DNA of 64,000 bases from Prosopocoilus inquinatus. Taxonomy: Eukaryota > Arthropoda > Insecta > Coleoptera > Lucanidae. The DNA lies in the NCBI GenBank assembly GCA_036172665.1, contig CM069876.1:46965001-47029000 (forward strand), written 5' to 3'. Below, one piece after another: positions 1 through 11,109 of this stretch. Each line of letters opens with the position of its first letter. The stretch's first letter is position 1. The notes under the pieces were generated by a model. That model was given only the letters and a program-made list of their open reading frames with translations. It was not told the origin of the DNA and made no database searches. The translations under genes and the position numbers were made by a program.

Positions 1-1
1 T

Positions 2-602
2 TTAATAGACAAAATGATTAAAAATAAACAAAAACGGTTACTAAAACAACAATTTTCTCCAGTAGTAAACAATAATGACCCCAATAAAACTTGGCATTAT
101 ATAAATTACTTTGCACCCTTCAATAACAAAGTCACCTCAATTCTAAAACAAATAGATCTCAAAATAGTCAGTGTGAATAAAGGCAATCTCGGTACTATGC
201 TCGTCAACAACAAACAAAAGACTACAAAGTTAGAAAAAACAGGTGTCTATCAAATAAATTGTGCAGATTGTGAAGCCATCTATATCGGACAAAGTGGTAG
301 AAAATTAAAAACTAGATTAGATGAGCATAAAAAAGCAATCAAACATAACATCAAGAACACCGGATTTGCAGAACATTGCATTGATAACAACCACTTCTTC
401 GATATGGATGACTGTAAACTATTACACCATGTACATAAAAGCAAAAAAATTAAATTTACTCGAAACTTTAGAAATAAAACGGGCCATTTACAATAACAAA
501 CAAGTAACCAACAATCACATTGAATTTCCAAATACACCAATTATTGATCAATACCTGGAACTAAGGACGGACCTGGACTGCAATATAACGCCCCAGCAGT
601 AA
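2..602 (+). mobile_element. Penelope-like retroelement, 3' end with GIY-YIG endonuclease, frameshifted
   Basis: The frame is open from the left window edge and encodes the region after the reverse transcriptase of a Penelope-like element, followed by the GIY-YIG nuclease. Visible motifs are GVYQINC, then YIGQSGR (the GIY-YIG core variant) and the conserved LDEH helix, all within 60 residues; upstream the typical LVNNKQKT segment is present. Near 443-450 an A-run shifts the frame: the natural continuation (LNLLETLEIKRAI...) is in the frame ending at 602, while the first frame stops at 496. This copy is therefore truncated on the left by the window and broken on the right, so probably inactive. 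The assignment to Penelope rests on the endonuclease and flanking motifs; the reverse transcriptase itself lies outside the window. Confidence 0.8.
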
Positions 603-957
603 AACTTTATTTAGTATTAATCTTATACTCTTTGAGAATGGTAAAAGTGTATTACCGAAACATAAGGTATGTCAGAGTTACTGAAATAAATTCGTGAAAC
701 AGTTAAATACAAGTGTTTTCTTTTAATACAATTTATTCATAATGTTTCACCAAGAGCCCACTGCACAAACAATTAAAGATAGTAAACTACGCTGTTATAC
801 CGGGTGTCTCAATATGTAAACAATAACATCTACAGCTTCAGGAGAAAAAATTGTAGTTCACGTGACCAAGAGAAATACAAAGAAAATATTTTTAAATATC
901 CGAATTGATCGCAAGGGGACAATCAGTGAGCTCAATGATAAAAATTCATTTTACTAA
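603..957. other. Intergenic, no gene recognised
   Basis: AT-rich sequence between the Penelope remnant and the first foldback element. I see no coding pattern or repeat structure. It may be the 3' non-coding tail of the retroelement. Confidence 0.4.
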
Positions 958-1085
958 GGGCCATTTGCACCACTTTCAGTTAAAATTTAAGCTCCACTTA
1001 ACTCCATAGAAACAATTGTTGCAACAAACGTTTCTATGGAATTAAGTGGAGCTTAAATTTTAACTGAAAGTGGTGCAAATGGCCC
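958..1085. mobile_element. Foldback MITE, Harbinger-like
   Basis: Nearly perfect hairpin: arms of about 56 bases (958-1013 and 1030-1085) differ at one position and enclose a 16-base spacer. The termini are GGGCCATTTGCACCA. The trinucleotide TAA flanks both sides (955-957 and 1086-1088), as expected for a 3-base target duplication. Short TIR elements with TAA/TTA duplications are typical of PIF/Harbinger-derived MITEs; that family name is an inference from the duplication and the GGGCC ends. There is no internal coding capacity. Confidence 0.75.
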
Positions 1086-1130
1086 TAACAGCCTCAGAAT
1101 AAGTTACAGATAGCGTCATTCGCAGGGAAC

Positions 1131-1257
1131 GGAATTATATATTTTGTTCGATTAAATACGAACGAGGCGGCAAACGTATAACGCTGCAGCAACGTGACAA
1201 TGCGCATACGCTAGTTACCGCCTCGTTGGAAATAAACCGAACAAAATATATAATTCC
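1131..1257. mobile_element. Foldback MITE of unknown family
   Basis: The inverted termini start GGAATTATATATTTTGTTCG and extend about 40 bases each side with a few mismatches (1131-1170 and 1218-1257). The inner parts of the arms read ACGAGGCGG / CCGCCTCGT. AAC is present on both flanks, a possible 3-base target duplication. No coding potential. Confidence 0.65.
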
Positions 1258-1304
1258 AACCCGTAGTCATTGGGAAGTTGAATTAATTCTGCACAACTTT
1301 GATT

Positions 1305-1852
1305 TTTGAAAAATTTTGTGCAAATCGTTTTTGATTGCAGTGAGAACCTCGAGCAGCCTCTGGACAGCTGTTTCAGCCCTGCTTGGGGCTTCTTCAGCAG
1401 AAACGTAGCTCGACATTCCCACTGCAGACCAAAAACGACTTGCCCAATTTATTCGCAAATGCGATGTAAGAATGATGAACATATAAAATAGCGACATCTT
1501 ACTATCGCTTTTTGACCTAACATTGCAGTAGGATAGACAAATTGAAGCGGGATTTGCTCCTAATGAGTCCCCTATGCAAGGCGGCCATGCTTGCTGTCAA
1601 AGCATAATGAAAGATTTTAGAAAAATTTTGTGCAAGCAGGGCTGAAACAGCTGTCCAGAGGCTGCTCGAGGTTCTCACTGCAATCAAAAACGATTTGCAC
1701 AAAATTTTTCTAAAATCTTTCATTATGCTTTGACAGCAAGCATGGCCGCCTTGCATGGGGGACTCATTAGGAGCAAATCCCGCTTCAATTTGTTACCCTA
1801 CTGCAATGTCAGGTCAAAAAGCGATAGTAAGATGTCGCTATTTTATATGTTT
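1305..1852. repeat. Nested long inverted repeat, dispersed family
   Basis: Two overlapping inverted repeats. The outer arms are about 1480-1633 and 1695-1851; they contain GGCGGCCATGCTTGC and end in the motif GTCAGGTCAAAAAGCGAT next to AGATGTCGC. The inner segment around 1634-1712 is also an inverted copy of 1308-1384 (GAGCAGCCTCTGGACAGC). Partial copies of the outer arm recur at 61498-61616 and 62384-62430, so this is a dispersed mobile family and not a unique structure. Short open frames in it are by-products. Confidence 0.8.
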
Positions 1853-1857
1853 GATTT

Positions 1858-2527
1858 TTGACTTATTATGGTATCACCGTTAATAAGGGTTGCATTACAA
1901 AAAATATCAGGTGATCAATGGAATTCATAATTAGAGGAGGCTGTGATTGTTGCTATTTTATGCTGTGTGGTGGTGGTGGGACGCCAACCTAAGCAAGGCC
2001 AAGCCGGATGGCAAAAAAATTTAAAAAATTAAGGGAACGGAAAAACTGAAAAAATTAGAGAAATATATTAAAAATGTCGGGAAAAAAAATTTAAAAAATC
2101 GAAAAATATCCAAAAATTAGGGAAACGGATTTCTTAAGTTTTCCAAGTTTCTTAAAACATTTTTCTTAAATTTTCCTTCACTTTTTTTTAAAATTGTTCA
2201 AGATCAACCCAACCGACGCCAACCTAAGCAAGGCCAACACAGATGACAAAAAAAATTCTAAGGGAAGAAAATGCAAAAAATTGGAGATAAAAATTAAAAA
2301 AAAAAAAAATTGGAAAAATTGAAAAAAATCGAAAAAAATTTCAAAAAATTCCAAAAATTAGGAAAATCAATTTTTAAAGTTTTCCAACGTTTTTTCAAGC
2401 CCCTAGCTGCCGCGAGCCCCCAAATTCGAGTAGCCCAAACAGCACAAAGCGCTTTCTTCACCTCTTGTGAATACGTAAGAAAGCCGGATAAGTCACATAA
2501 CGATGGAATTTTCGAACTGCTCTTCTG
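1858..2527. repeat. AT-rich degenerate repeat region
   Basis: Poly-A/T-rich low-complexity DNA. It contains two copies of GCCAACCTAAGCAAGGCC (about 1983 and 2218) and, at about 2395-2445, a segment CTAGCTGCCGCGAGCCCCC that recurs at about 55168 inside the CUB gene intron. No gene seen. Confidence 0.5.
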
Positions 2528-2554
2528 CTAATGAGGCCACAATTAGGGCCGAAA
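2528..2554 (+). ncRNA. Hammerhead-ribozyme-like core (degenerate)
   Basis: CTAATGA, then a GGCC...GGCC stem with an AATTA-containing loop, then GAAA. This is the core order of a hammerhead (CUGANGA - stem II - GAAA) with one core change (G5 to A). Related segments at 29538 and 47481 have the same 27-base spacing. Possible stem III TCGC/GCGA follows at 2555-2568, but the expected NUH cleavage triplet is not clear. Probably an inactive relic, if a ribozyme at all. Confidence 0.35.
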
Positions 2555-3565
2555 TCGCCACATTGCGACGCCCTGCTGCAATTTAACCGATTTATAGCAA
2601 ATATTTAATGAATTTTTTTTTTTTGTAACTGAAGACTACAAATACCGCAATAACTCCTTTGTTATTCGTTTAAGTGTGAAACAGTAAAGAGTGATTTGTA
2701 TTTACAATGTTATGTTCTTTCATTTGCCAATAAAAAATACAGCATGTTCCATAAAAGAAAACATTACATAGGCAATACTTTGGGAATGCGAGGCGCAATT
2801 GTTTTTCTGATATCACCATTGTAATGCCGAGCAAAAACACTTCATTTTTGCTAATTTGAACGACTTCGTAGCTCCAACAATAACGAAGTTAGCAATAGTG
2901 CGGCAGTAACTTTGATCACCCTGTATACTAGCACTAATAATTAATTTGACTTGATTTAAATTAACCTTTCTTTTATTTGGTACTTAAACTCAAGCGCTCT
3001 TGGTATCTACATCACCCCACTACAGGCTTATGAATACAAGGAAGCCCCATTCACCTTCCATTATTTGTAGGCAAGTTCCGTTTACTTTAAACGGTGTTTG
3101 TTGTTTGTTATACATATACCAGCACTAATAGATGATTTCATCTAATTTACGTCAACCTTTCTTTTGTTCGACATTTAAACTTAAGCGCTACTTCCATTAA
3201 TTGTAAGCAAGTTCAATTTACTTTAAACGGCACTTGTTTATTAGGTACCAGCACTAATAAATGATTTGATTTATTACCTTATTAGGTAACCTTTCTTTTA
3301 TTTGCTATGTAAACTCAAGCGCCACTTGCATTATTTGTATTGGCAAGTTCCGTTTACCTTAAACGGTGTTAGTGGTATTTTTTTTCTTTCGACTACCATA
3401 ACACTTTCAACAACCCACGAGCCGCCCCTGATGCAAGGTAGTATCAGTCAGTTTTAAGAAAACGCATTTGCTTTTAGTTATACACCAATGCTGTTTTAAA
3501 TATTAATTATAATCTGCGTGATGAGCGGTGAAATTTTAATTTAACGAAGAAACTCTTTGTTTCAG
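2555..3565. repeat. Spacer with three degenerate tandem units before cassette 1
   Basis: From about 2927 three units of roughly 130-190 bases begin with A(C/T)(C/T)AGCACTAATA and end with a palindromic word of the form CCGTTTAMYTTAAACGG (about 3069 and 3347, a half copy at 3212). The same palindrome recurs at 5412, 6132 and 8356, upstream of cassette 2. A TACAGGGTG-type terminus (as CACCCTGTATA) lies at 2918-2928. No coding sequence seen. Confidence 0.55.
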
Positions 3566-4466
3566 GTGTAAACCGATTTTCAAAGCTGAAACTGCAAACG
3601 CAGAAAAATTCAAATGCCGAATATGCGATTGCCAACTTAAAAATCGCAAGAACCTGCGCCGACATATATTGATACATACCGACGAGAAGCCGTTCAGTTG
3701 CGACGTGTGCGATTACAAATGTCGACAGCACGACAGTTTGAAATGTCACCAGTTAATACACGTCGACGAGAAGCCGTTCAATTGTGACCTGTGCGATTAC
3801 AATTGCCGACTGCTCCGAACTTTGAAGCGGCATAAGGCGACGCACACCAACGAAAAGCCGTTCAGTTGTGACGTTTGCGATTATAAATGCCGACGGCTCA
3901 GAGACTTGAAACATCACAAGCTAATACACACCGATGAGAAGCCGTTCAGTTGTAATCAGTGCGATTATAAGTGCCGACGGGTTGGGAACTTGAAACAGCA
4001 CGTGCTAACGCACACCAACGAGAAGCCGTTCGGTTGTGATCTCTGCGATTATAGTTGCCGATTGCTCCGAACTTTGAAGCGACATAAGTTAACTCACACC
4101 AGCGAGATGCCGTTCAGTTGCGATCTGTGCGATTTTAAGTGCCGGCAGCTCGAAAGTTTGAAATGTCACAAGCTGAAGCACACCAACGAGAAGCCGTTCG
4201 GTTGTGATCTTTGCGATTACGAATGCCTGCGGTTGGGAGATTTGAAACGGCACAGGCTAAAACACACCGACGAGAAGCCGTTCAGTTGTGATCTATGCGA
4301 TTATAGGTGTCGACAGTTCGGAAAATTGAACCAACACAAGTTAACACACACCAACGAGAAACCGTTCAGTTGTGATCTTTGCGATTATAAGTCCCGACAG
4401 CTCAGAGATTTGAAGCGGCATAAGTTAACACACACCGACCAGAAGCCGTTCGACGTCATTATTTGA
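3566..4466 (+). CDS. C2H2 zinc-finger cassette 1 (exon), 10 fingers
   Basis: Terminal exon of a poly-zinc-finger protein, expected to act as a nuclear DNA-binding factor. The pyrimidine tract TCTTTGTTTCAG ends at 3565; reading one base then codons gives a 16-residue leader (CKPIFKAE...) and ten C-x2-C-x12-H-x3-H fingers without gap from codon 17 to about 292. Linkers are T(D/N)EKPF instead of the classical TGEKPF. The protein ends in FDVII-stop, a tail shared with cassette 2. There is no ATG before finger 6, so an upstream exon must supply the start. AATAAA at 4523. Leader and tail identity with cassette 2 shows that the two are duplicates; cassette 2 has seven more fingers. Confidence 0.85.
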
Positions 4467-4499
4467 AGCGGCACGGACTATAACATAAGCGAAGCACGC

Positions 4500-6741
4500 C
4501 CATTGAAAATTACCTTTTGTGGAATAAAATATAAAAACATAAAAATAATCACATAATTGAAATTAACCTCCACCCACAATAATTTTTATATCCGTAGATA
4601 CGTATTTCGGCAGCTACGCTGCCATCTTCAGTACGCTACCAACTTAAAAGCATTAAAAAATGTCTAAAAACAACCACAATTGACAAAATCATAAAAATGT
4701 TAAACCTAACAACAATCATAATCGTTCGTTGTAATTGTCTGTTTGTGAGAGACCGTTTTTTAAATAAAAAATTAATTAAAAGCACTTTCTGTACTTGGGA
4801 AGACAAAAGAGAAACTTGGATCGATGGTAACTCTCTCACTGATTTTTATTTATTATTAAAAAAAAGAGAGAAACGCGAATCGATCGTTATTAGCAATCAT
4901 TTTCTCTTGGTGGTTGCTGCTGCAAAAAAAAAATAAAAAAAAAATAGTAGACGATTACAGTTTCCTGTAATTTTTCGTTCTACAGAATGATATTGTTTAA
5001 ATATGACATCACAGATCTTGCCTGCCAAGGCAAAATAGTATAATACGTGAAAGTGAAAGTGAATTTGGAGAAAAATTACTTTGTTTTTGGGCCGTTTAGT
5101 CCTTTTTTAAAGCCATAACCAACGATCGTTTTATAATGTTTTATATCAAAAATTAAATATGAAAAGTGAAAGTAAATTTGGAGAAAAATTACTTTTTTTA
5201 GGGTCATTTAGTCCTTTTTTATGGCCATAATCAACGAACTTTTTAAAATGTTTAATAAAAAAATACGGTAGAAACTATCTGAATGTTGTATAAGAAACAT
5301 TGTAAATAATAACCCGGTTATGGCGGCAAATTTAAAAATAAATTTTTGTCGCGTGTACTATTTTTCCTTAGCAGGCAAGATATGCGGTTCAATCATTTGT
5401 AGGCAAGTTCCGTTTAACTTAAACGGTGTTTGTGGTTTTCTTCTTTCCACTACAAACTATAATACTTCAATCCACCAGCCGTCACTGAGATAAGGTAGTG
5501 CAATTAATTTCGATAGTATAGTATGCTACCTTTTGTGGAACAAAATATAAAAATATAAAAATAATCGTTCGTTGTAATTGTGTTTGTGAGAGCCCGTTTT
5601 TTAAATAAAAATTAATTTAAAGCATTTTCTACTTGGGAAGACAAAAGAGAAACTTGGATCGATGGTAACTCTGTCACTGATTTTTATTTATTATTTAAAA
5701 AAGAGAGAAACGCGAATCGATCGTTATTAGCAGTCATTTTCTCTTGGTGGTTGCTGCTGCAAAAAAAAATAAAAAATAGTAGACGATTACAGTTTCCTGT
5801 AATTTTTCGTTCTACAGAAAGATATTGTTTAAATATGACATCACAGATCTTGCCTGCCAAGGCCAAATAGTACAATATGTGAAAGTGAAAGTGAATTTGG
5901 AGAAAAATTACTCTTTTTTTGGGCCGTTTAGTCCTTTTTTAAAGCCATAATCAACGAACTTTTTAAAATGTTTAATAAAAAAATACGGTAGAAACTATCT
6001 GAAAGTTGCATAAGAAACATTGTAAATAATAACCCGGTTATGGCGGCAAATTTAAAAATAAATTTTTGTCGCGTGTAGTATTTTTCCTTAGCAGGCAAGA
6101 TATGCGGTTCAATCTTTTGTAGGCAAGTTCCGTTTAACTTAAACGGTGTTTGTGGTTTTCTTCTTTCCACTACAAACTATAATACTTCAATCCACCAGCC
6201 GTCACTGAGATAAGGTAGTGCAATTAATTTCGATAGTATAGTATGCTACCTTTTGTGGAACAAAATATAAAAATATAAAAATAATCGTTCGTTGTAATTG
6301 TGTTTGTGAGAGCCCGTTTTTTAAAATAAAAATTAATTTAAAGCATTTTCTACTTGGGAAGACAAAAGAGAAACTTGGATCCATGGTAACTCTCTCACTG
6401 ATTTTTATTTATTATTAAAAAAAAAGAGGGAAACGCGAGTCGATCGTTATTAGTATCATCATTTTCTCTTGGTGGTTGCTGCTGCAAAAAAAAATAAAAA
6501 AAAATAGTAGACGATTACAGTTTCCTGTAGTTTTTCGTTCTACAGAATGATATTGTTTAAATATGACATCACAGATCTTGCCTGCCAAGGCGAAATAGTA
6601 TAATATGTGAAAGTGAAAGTGAATTTGGAGAAAAATTACTTTTTTTAGGGTCGTTTAGTCCTTTTTTTAAAGCCATAATCAACGTTCTTTTTAAAATATT
6701 TTATATTAAAAATTAAATATGATAGAAACTATCTGAAATGT
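4500..6741. repeat. Tandem array, 720-bp unit, about three copies
   Basis: Units repeat at exactly 720 bases between 5227 and 5947, with a diverged unit to the left (about 4507-5226) and the start of a fourth to the right (from 6672). Each unit contains the CCGTTTAACTTAAACGG palindrome, a GAGAGCCCG segment, a CTTGGTGGTTGCTGCTGC segment and runs of A. The short open frames in both directions recur unit by unit and show no protein-like pattern. The array starts in the 3' flank of cassette 1 and resumes at 8236 after an insertion. Confidence 0.85.
4605..4631 (-). ncRNA. Penelope-type hammerhead-like core
   Basis: On the minus strand CTGAAGA is followed by a six-pair stem GGCAGC/GCTGCC with loop GTA and then GAAA. 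CUGANGA-stem II-GAAA is the hammerhead core, and position 7 is free to vary. Such compact type I hammerheads are known from Penelope-like elements. Spacing is 27 bases as in the three other examples of this window. The flanking stems I and III were not resolved, so activity is unproven. Confidence 0.4.
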
Positions 6742-7872
6742 TGGCTAGATTTTTTTTTGTTTAAATATTACAGACAAACAATATTATCTGAGGACGGAGT
6801 TACAATAAACATTCACTCACCATTGGTTAGGTCTCTCATTCCTAATGTTCTTTCTTTCTTTCTCGCTTCCCTGACCGCAACAGGCGCTGAGGGTAAACGT
6901 CTTAGCTTTCGGGCATCGCATTCCAATTCGATCAGGACCATGCAAATTATAAGTAACCCTTTACGAGTATCTATTCAGCAAAATGGAACAATCCACTTAC
7001 CGGGGCCGTTTTCTCGGCCCCACCTGCTCCAGCGGCGAATCTAGAAACCGTAGCTCCCTCATGATGATATTGGACACTGGGGAAGTCATCCTCGCACGTT
7101 GACTTCTTCGCATGCATTACCCCCCACATTCACCTGTGGATACAAAACCTACCCCTCCCGAGCATACCTTGCCTCCCGAGCGCACGTTCTCAGGATCAGT
7201 TGAGGTCATCGACTGCGTAAGTGTCAAGCACCACTCCGTACCGGTCCAATGACATCATCATGTCAGACCTTTCTGTATAGCTGGATATGCTATCGCCTGG
7301 TCAGGAATGCAATCAACCCAATTCCCACTCACAATGAATGCAGATTACAGCTAATTGCTTTGCCGGTACCGTGCTCTTTATCGGCGCTGCTTGCACACCG
7401 CGGCAAGAGCCCCGATACCGTATGCTGCTGCACGGTAGCATTCTCTGGCCAACGCCCCGGATCGCGTCCCGGACAATATTCTGCTACCAGAATACCTCCG
7501 CTTAAAATCATGACCCTCATACCGCATTGCCAATCGTGAGAATGTACCGCCCTAACACTTCTGCCAGTACATACCATCTCAGGTCATATTCTGCAGACAC
7601 CCTCTAGCTAATGCCCGGCAACACACCGCGGCCACCCCGTATATCATCAAGCCCATCCGTGGCTCCGTTTACCGACACGTTTCACCTTCCGCGCTATCCC
7701 TCGGGAGACTGCCATCTCTGCCGTTTCTTTGCTGCAAAGACTAAACACGCCCCCATATCCTATTACCAAACTAATAACGTAAGCAAATATGCTAGTGCCT
7801 CAGAGATATCCCGAGAATGCATAAACTTTCTTAAATTCTAAACTTCTAAAATAAATAACTGCAACAGAAAGT
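6742..7872. other. Unrecognised GC-richer insertion in the 720-bp array
   Basis: The array is interrupted at about 6741 and resumes at 8236, so about 1.5 kb was inserted (or an array unit replaced). From 6800 to 7850 the base composition is clearly more balanced than the surroundings, with frames of 76-96 codons on both strands, none showing a motif I know and none clearly preferred. It could be part of a transposon or a captured transcript. I assign no function. Confidence 0.5.
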
Positions 7873-8236
7873 TGTAACGAGTGTCTAAATAAAAAAAAAA
7901 CGGGTCAAGCAGGCTGTGGAAAAATTCACAAACAAGGTCTGTACGTCTTAAATAATTTCGTACTTTTAGCAAAAACATTAACCCCCCCCCCCATATGGTA
8001 ATCCGTTAAATGTTACTTCAGTGTCAAGCTAAAATGTAAACATAGCTTTAAAACAGGTTCCCAAAAAATTAACCTGTCATTTATAAAAAAATAATTAAGA
8101 AAACTAATAATTGAACAGCAATTTTTGACGTTACATTTGACAGCTTCGCAGTTGAACTTAGAAGCGACATGCATGCAGCGAACAAATTCTCGGTCATGGC
8201 CTACTTGACCAGAGTTTTATTTAGACACTCGTTATA
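7873..8236. mobile_element. Non-autonomous TIR element inside the insertion
   Basis: The ends are inverted copies: GTTGTAACGAGTGTCTAAAT at the left and its counterpart, ATTTAGACACTCGTTATAA, at the right, continuing inward as AAAA...GGTCAAGCAGGC against GCCTACTTGACC. About 40 bases per terminus with a few mismatches. The interior is AT-rich with a poly-C tract at about 7983 and no coding capacity. Confidence 0.6.
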
Positions 8237-8581
8237 AAAAACATTGCAAATAATAACCCGGTTTTTGGACGTAAATTCAAAAATGAATTTTTGTCTCGTA
8301 TACTATTTTTTCTTAGCAGGCAGGAGATGGTTCAATCATTTGTAGGCAAGTTCCGTTTAATTTAAACGGTGTTTGTGGTTTTGTTCTTTCCACTGCTAAC
8401 TATAATACTTCAATCCACTATCCGTCACTGAGATAAGGTAGTGCAATTAATTTCGATAGTATAGTACGTTACATAAAGAATGCAGCTATGTAAAAAATGC
8501 ATAATTATAATCTGTAGCCGTAAATCTGCTTGTGTAATAATAATGGTGACTCGATTTTAACGAACGAACTCTTTGTTTCAG
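8236..8581. repeat. Resumed 720-bp array unit before cassette 2
   Basis: Matches the second half of the array unit (AACATTG..AATAATAACCCGG, then the CCGTTTAATTTAAACGG palindrome and TCACTGAGATAAGGTAGTG) up to about 8480. The remainder is the AT-rich lead-in to the splice acceptor of cassette 2. Confidence 0.75.
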
Positions 8582-10127
8582 GTGTAAACGGATTTCCAAA
8601 GCCAAAACTCTAAACACAGAAAAATTCAAATGCCGAATATGCGATTATCAACTTAAAAATCGTAAAACTTTACGCCGCCATATTTTAATACATACCGGCG
8701 AGAAACCGTTCACTTGCGACCTCTGCGATTACAAATGCCGACAGCGCGAGACTTTGAAATGTCACAGGCTGCTGCACACCGACGAAAAACCGTTCAACTG
8801 TGATCTGTGCGATTATAAATGCCGTCAGCTCGGACATTTGAAGCGGCACAAATTATTGCACACCGACGAGAAGCCGTTCAGTTGTGACATCTGCGATTAT
8901 AAGGGTCGCCAGTTCGTAGATTTGAAACACCATAAACGAAGACACACCGACGACAAGCCGTTCAGTTGTGATCTCTGCGATTACAAGTGCCGACGTCCCG
9001 GAGGGTTGAAACAGCACATGCTAACACATACGAACGAGAAGCCGTTCGTTTGCGACACCTGCGATTACAAGTGCCGGCAGCTCAAAGATCTGAAACATCA
9101 TAAGTTAACGCACACCAACGAGATGCCGTTCAGTTGTGATCTTTGCGATTATAAGTGCCTGCGGCTCGAAAGTTTCAAATGTCACAAGCTGAAACACACC
9201 AACGAGAAACCGTTGAGTTGCGATATGTGCGATTATAAAAGCCGATGGCTGCGAGATCTGCGAAAGCACAAGTTAACACACACCAACGAATATCCGTACA
9301 GTTGCGACATTTGCGATTATAAATGCCGACATAGCGGAAGCATGAGGTATCACAAGCTGAAACACGCCGACGAGAAACCGTTCAGTTGTGATCTCTGCGA
9401 TTATAAATGCCTACTGCTGCGAACCTTGAAACGGCATAAGTTAAAACACACAAACGAAAAGTCTTTCGTTTGTGACATGTGCGATTGTAGATTTCGACAG
9501 CTCCGACATTTGAAAAGCCATATCTTGAGACACATCAACGAGAAGCCTTTCAGTTGTGATAGCTGCGATTATACATGTCGACGGCTCGCAGATTTGAAAC
9601 AGCACAGGCTAAAGCACACCGACGAGAAGCCGTTCACTTGCGATCTTTGCGATTATAGGTGCCGACGGTTCGCAGAGTTGAAACAACATAAGCTGACGCA
9701 CAGCAACGAGAAGCCGTTCAGTTGTGATTTGTGCGATTTTAGCAGCCGACAGCTCGGAAATCTGAAACGACACAAGATGATACACACCAACGAGACGCCG
9801 CTCAGTTGTGATCTGTGCGATTATAAATCCCGACAACCCGGAGATTTGAAGCGACATAAGTTAAGACACACCGACGAGAAACCGTTCAGTTGTGATCTTT
9901 GCGATTATAAATGTCGGCAGCTCGGAAATTTTAAGTGTCACATGCTGAAACACAACGACGAGGAGCCGTTCAGTTGTGACCGTTGTGATTATAAGTGCGG
10001 ACAGCTCAGAAAATTGAAACGGCACAAGTCAACACACACCGATGAGACGCTATTCGGACAGCCCGGAGATTTGAAACTGCACATCTTAGCACACACCGAC
10101 GAAAAGCCGTTCGACGTCATTATTTAA
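8582..10127 (+). CDS. C2H2 zinc-finger cassette 2 (exon), 17 fingers plus a decayed one
   Basis: The longest finger array in the window. Acceptor CTCTTTGTTTCAG ends at 8581. The leader CKRISKAKTLNTEKFK precedes 17 regular fingers in 28-codon steps, with linkers mostly TDEKPF or TNEKPF. The eighteenth unit (about 10049-10090) lacks its CxxC half: TDETLF runs straight into GQPGDLKLHILAH, an in-frame loss of about 10-11 codons, so it cannot bind zinc. The tail TDEKPFDVII is the same as in cassette 1. Finger 11 has Phe at the core position where most others here have Cys. Poly(A) signals lie at 10383 and 10446. 514 codons plus stop. Confidence 0.88.
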
Positions 10128-10612
10128 AACGCGAGCCACGTGGGTTAGAATCATTTCTGATGTCCTCGTAGGAAAAATTTATTGCGGCGCTCTTGTTTTA
10201 TTTACAAACATTTTTAAGCGCCTTCCTTCACCGTGTTTTATGAATTCTGTCGGAGGTTTTATTTTTATTTTTATATTTCAGTATTGTCAGTGTTACCAAG
10301 TACATCAAGAGTTTGGTTTGTTGTTATGCATGATCAGCAAATCCAATCAATTTTTTCGAAGCTATTTAAATTTTTTTGTTTGTAATAAAAACGTGTCACT
10401 TGTGAGAATCGTTTGTTTGTTTAGTTAGTTTGTTTTTTTATTTTAAATAAAAGTAATAAATTTACTTTGTTTTTTTTTTTTTTTAGTTTAATGCAGTTCG
10501 AGTTACCAAGGTTTTTATGGGGTAGATAAATATATAATGGGGTTAAGGGGTCGGGTGCAAAGAGACCGTGCGTTTGCCTTCGTTATTAATCGGAATTAAT
10601 TGCATTGCATTG
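10128..10612. other. 3' flank of cassette 2
   Basis: AT-rich, with two AATAAA signals and a T-run at about 10468; probably the 3' untranslated region followed by spacer. No other feature recognised. Confidence 0.5.
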
Positions 10613-11080
10613 GCGAGGGGGGAAAGATGTGACGACGAACTTTCGTCGTCACATCTTTCCCCCTTCATCAAAACTGACTTTTCAAAACCACACTTTTTCC
10701 TACGACATCATAATCGGAAGGGTTTATTCTTTTTTGCGAGGGGGGAAAGATGTGACGACGAAGTTTCCTCGTCACATCTTTCCCCCTTTATCAAAACTAA
10801 CTTTTCAAAACCACACTTTTTCCTACGACATCATAATCGAAAGGGTTTATTCTTTTTTGCGACGGGGGAAAGATGTGACGACGAACTTTCCTCGTCACAT
10901 CTTTCCCCCTTCATCAAAACTGACTCATCAAAACCACACTTTTTCCTACGACATCATAATCGGAAGGTTTTTTTGCGAGGGGGGAAAGATGTGACGAGGA
11001 AAGTTCGGCGTCACATCTTTCCCCCCTCGCAAAAAAGAACAAACCCTTCCGATTATGATGTCGTAGGAAAAACGTCGTAG
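10613..11080. repeat. Tandem array, 123-bp unit with palindrome
   Basis: Units begin at 10613, 10736, 10859 and 10975 (period 123, last step shortened by 7). Each starts with a hairpin: GCGAGGGGGGAAAGATGTGAC paired with GTCACATCTTTCCCCC. The fourth hairpin is followed by an inverted copy of the spacer, so the array ends in a large inverted repeat. The open frames through it in several phases simply reflect the repeat. The same palindrome occurs in the array at 14009-14290. Confidence 0.85.
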
Positions 11081-11109
11081 GTCTTGACAAGTTTGTTCTC
11101 ACCATCAGG

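Noticed and set aside
7249..7577. Overlapping open frames on both strands in the GC-richer insert
   Set aside because: No known motif, both strands equally open; kept only as an unrecognised insertion.
10568..11080. Long open frames of 129-170 codons
   Set aside because: They run through a tandem repeat in several phases at once; the repeated peptide follows the 123-bp unit and has no other support.
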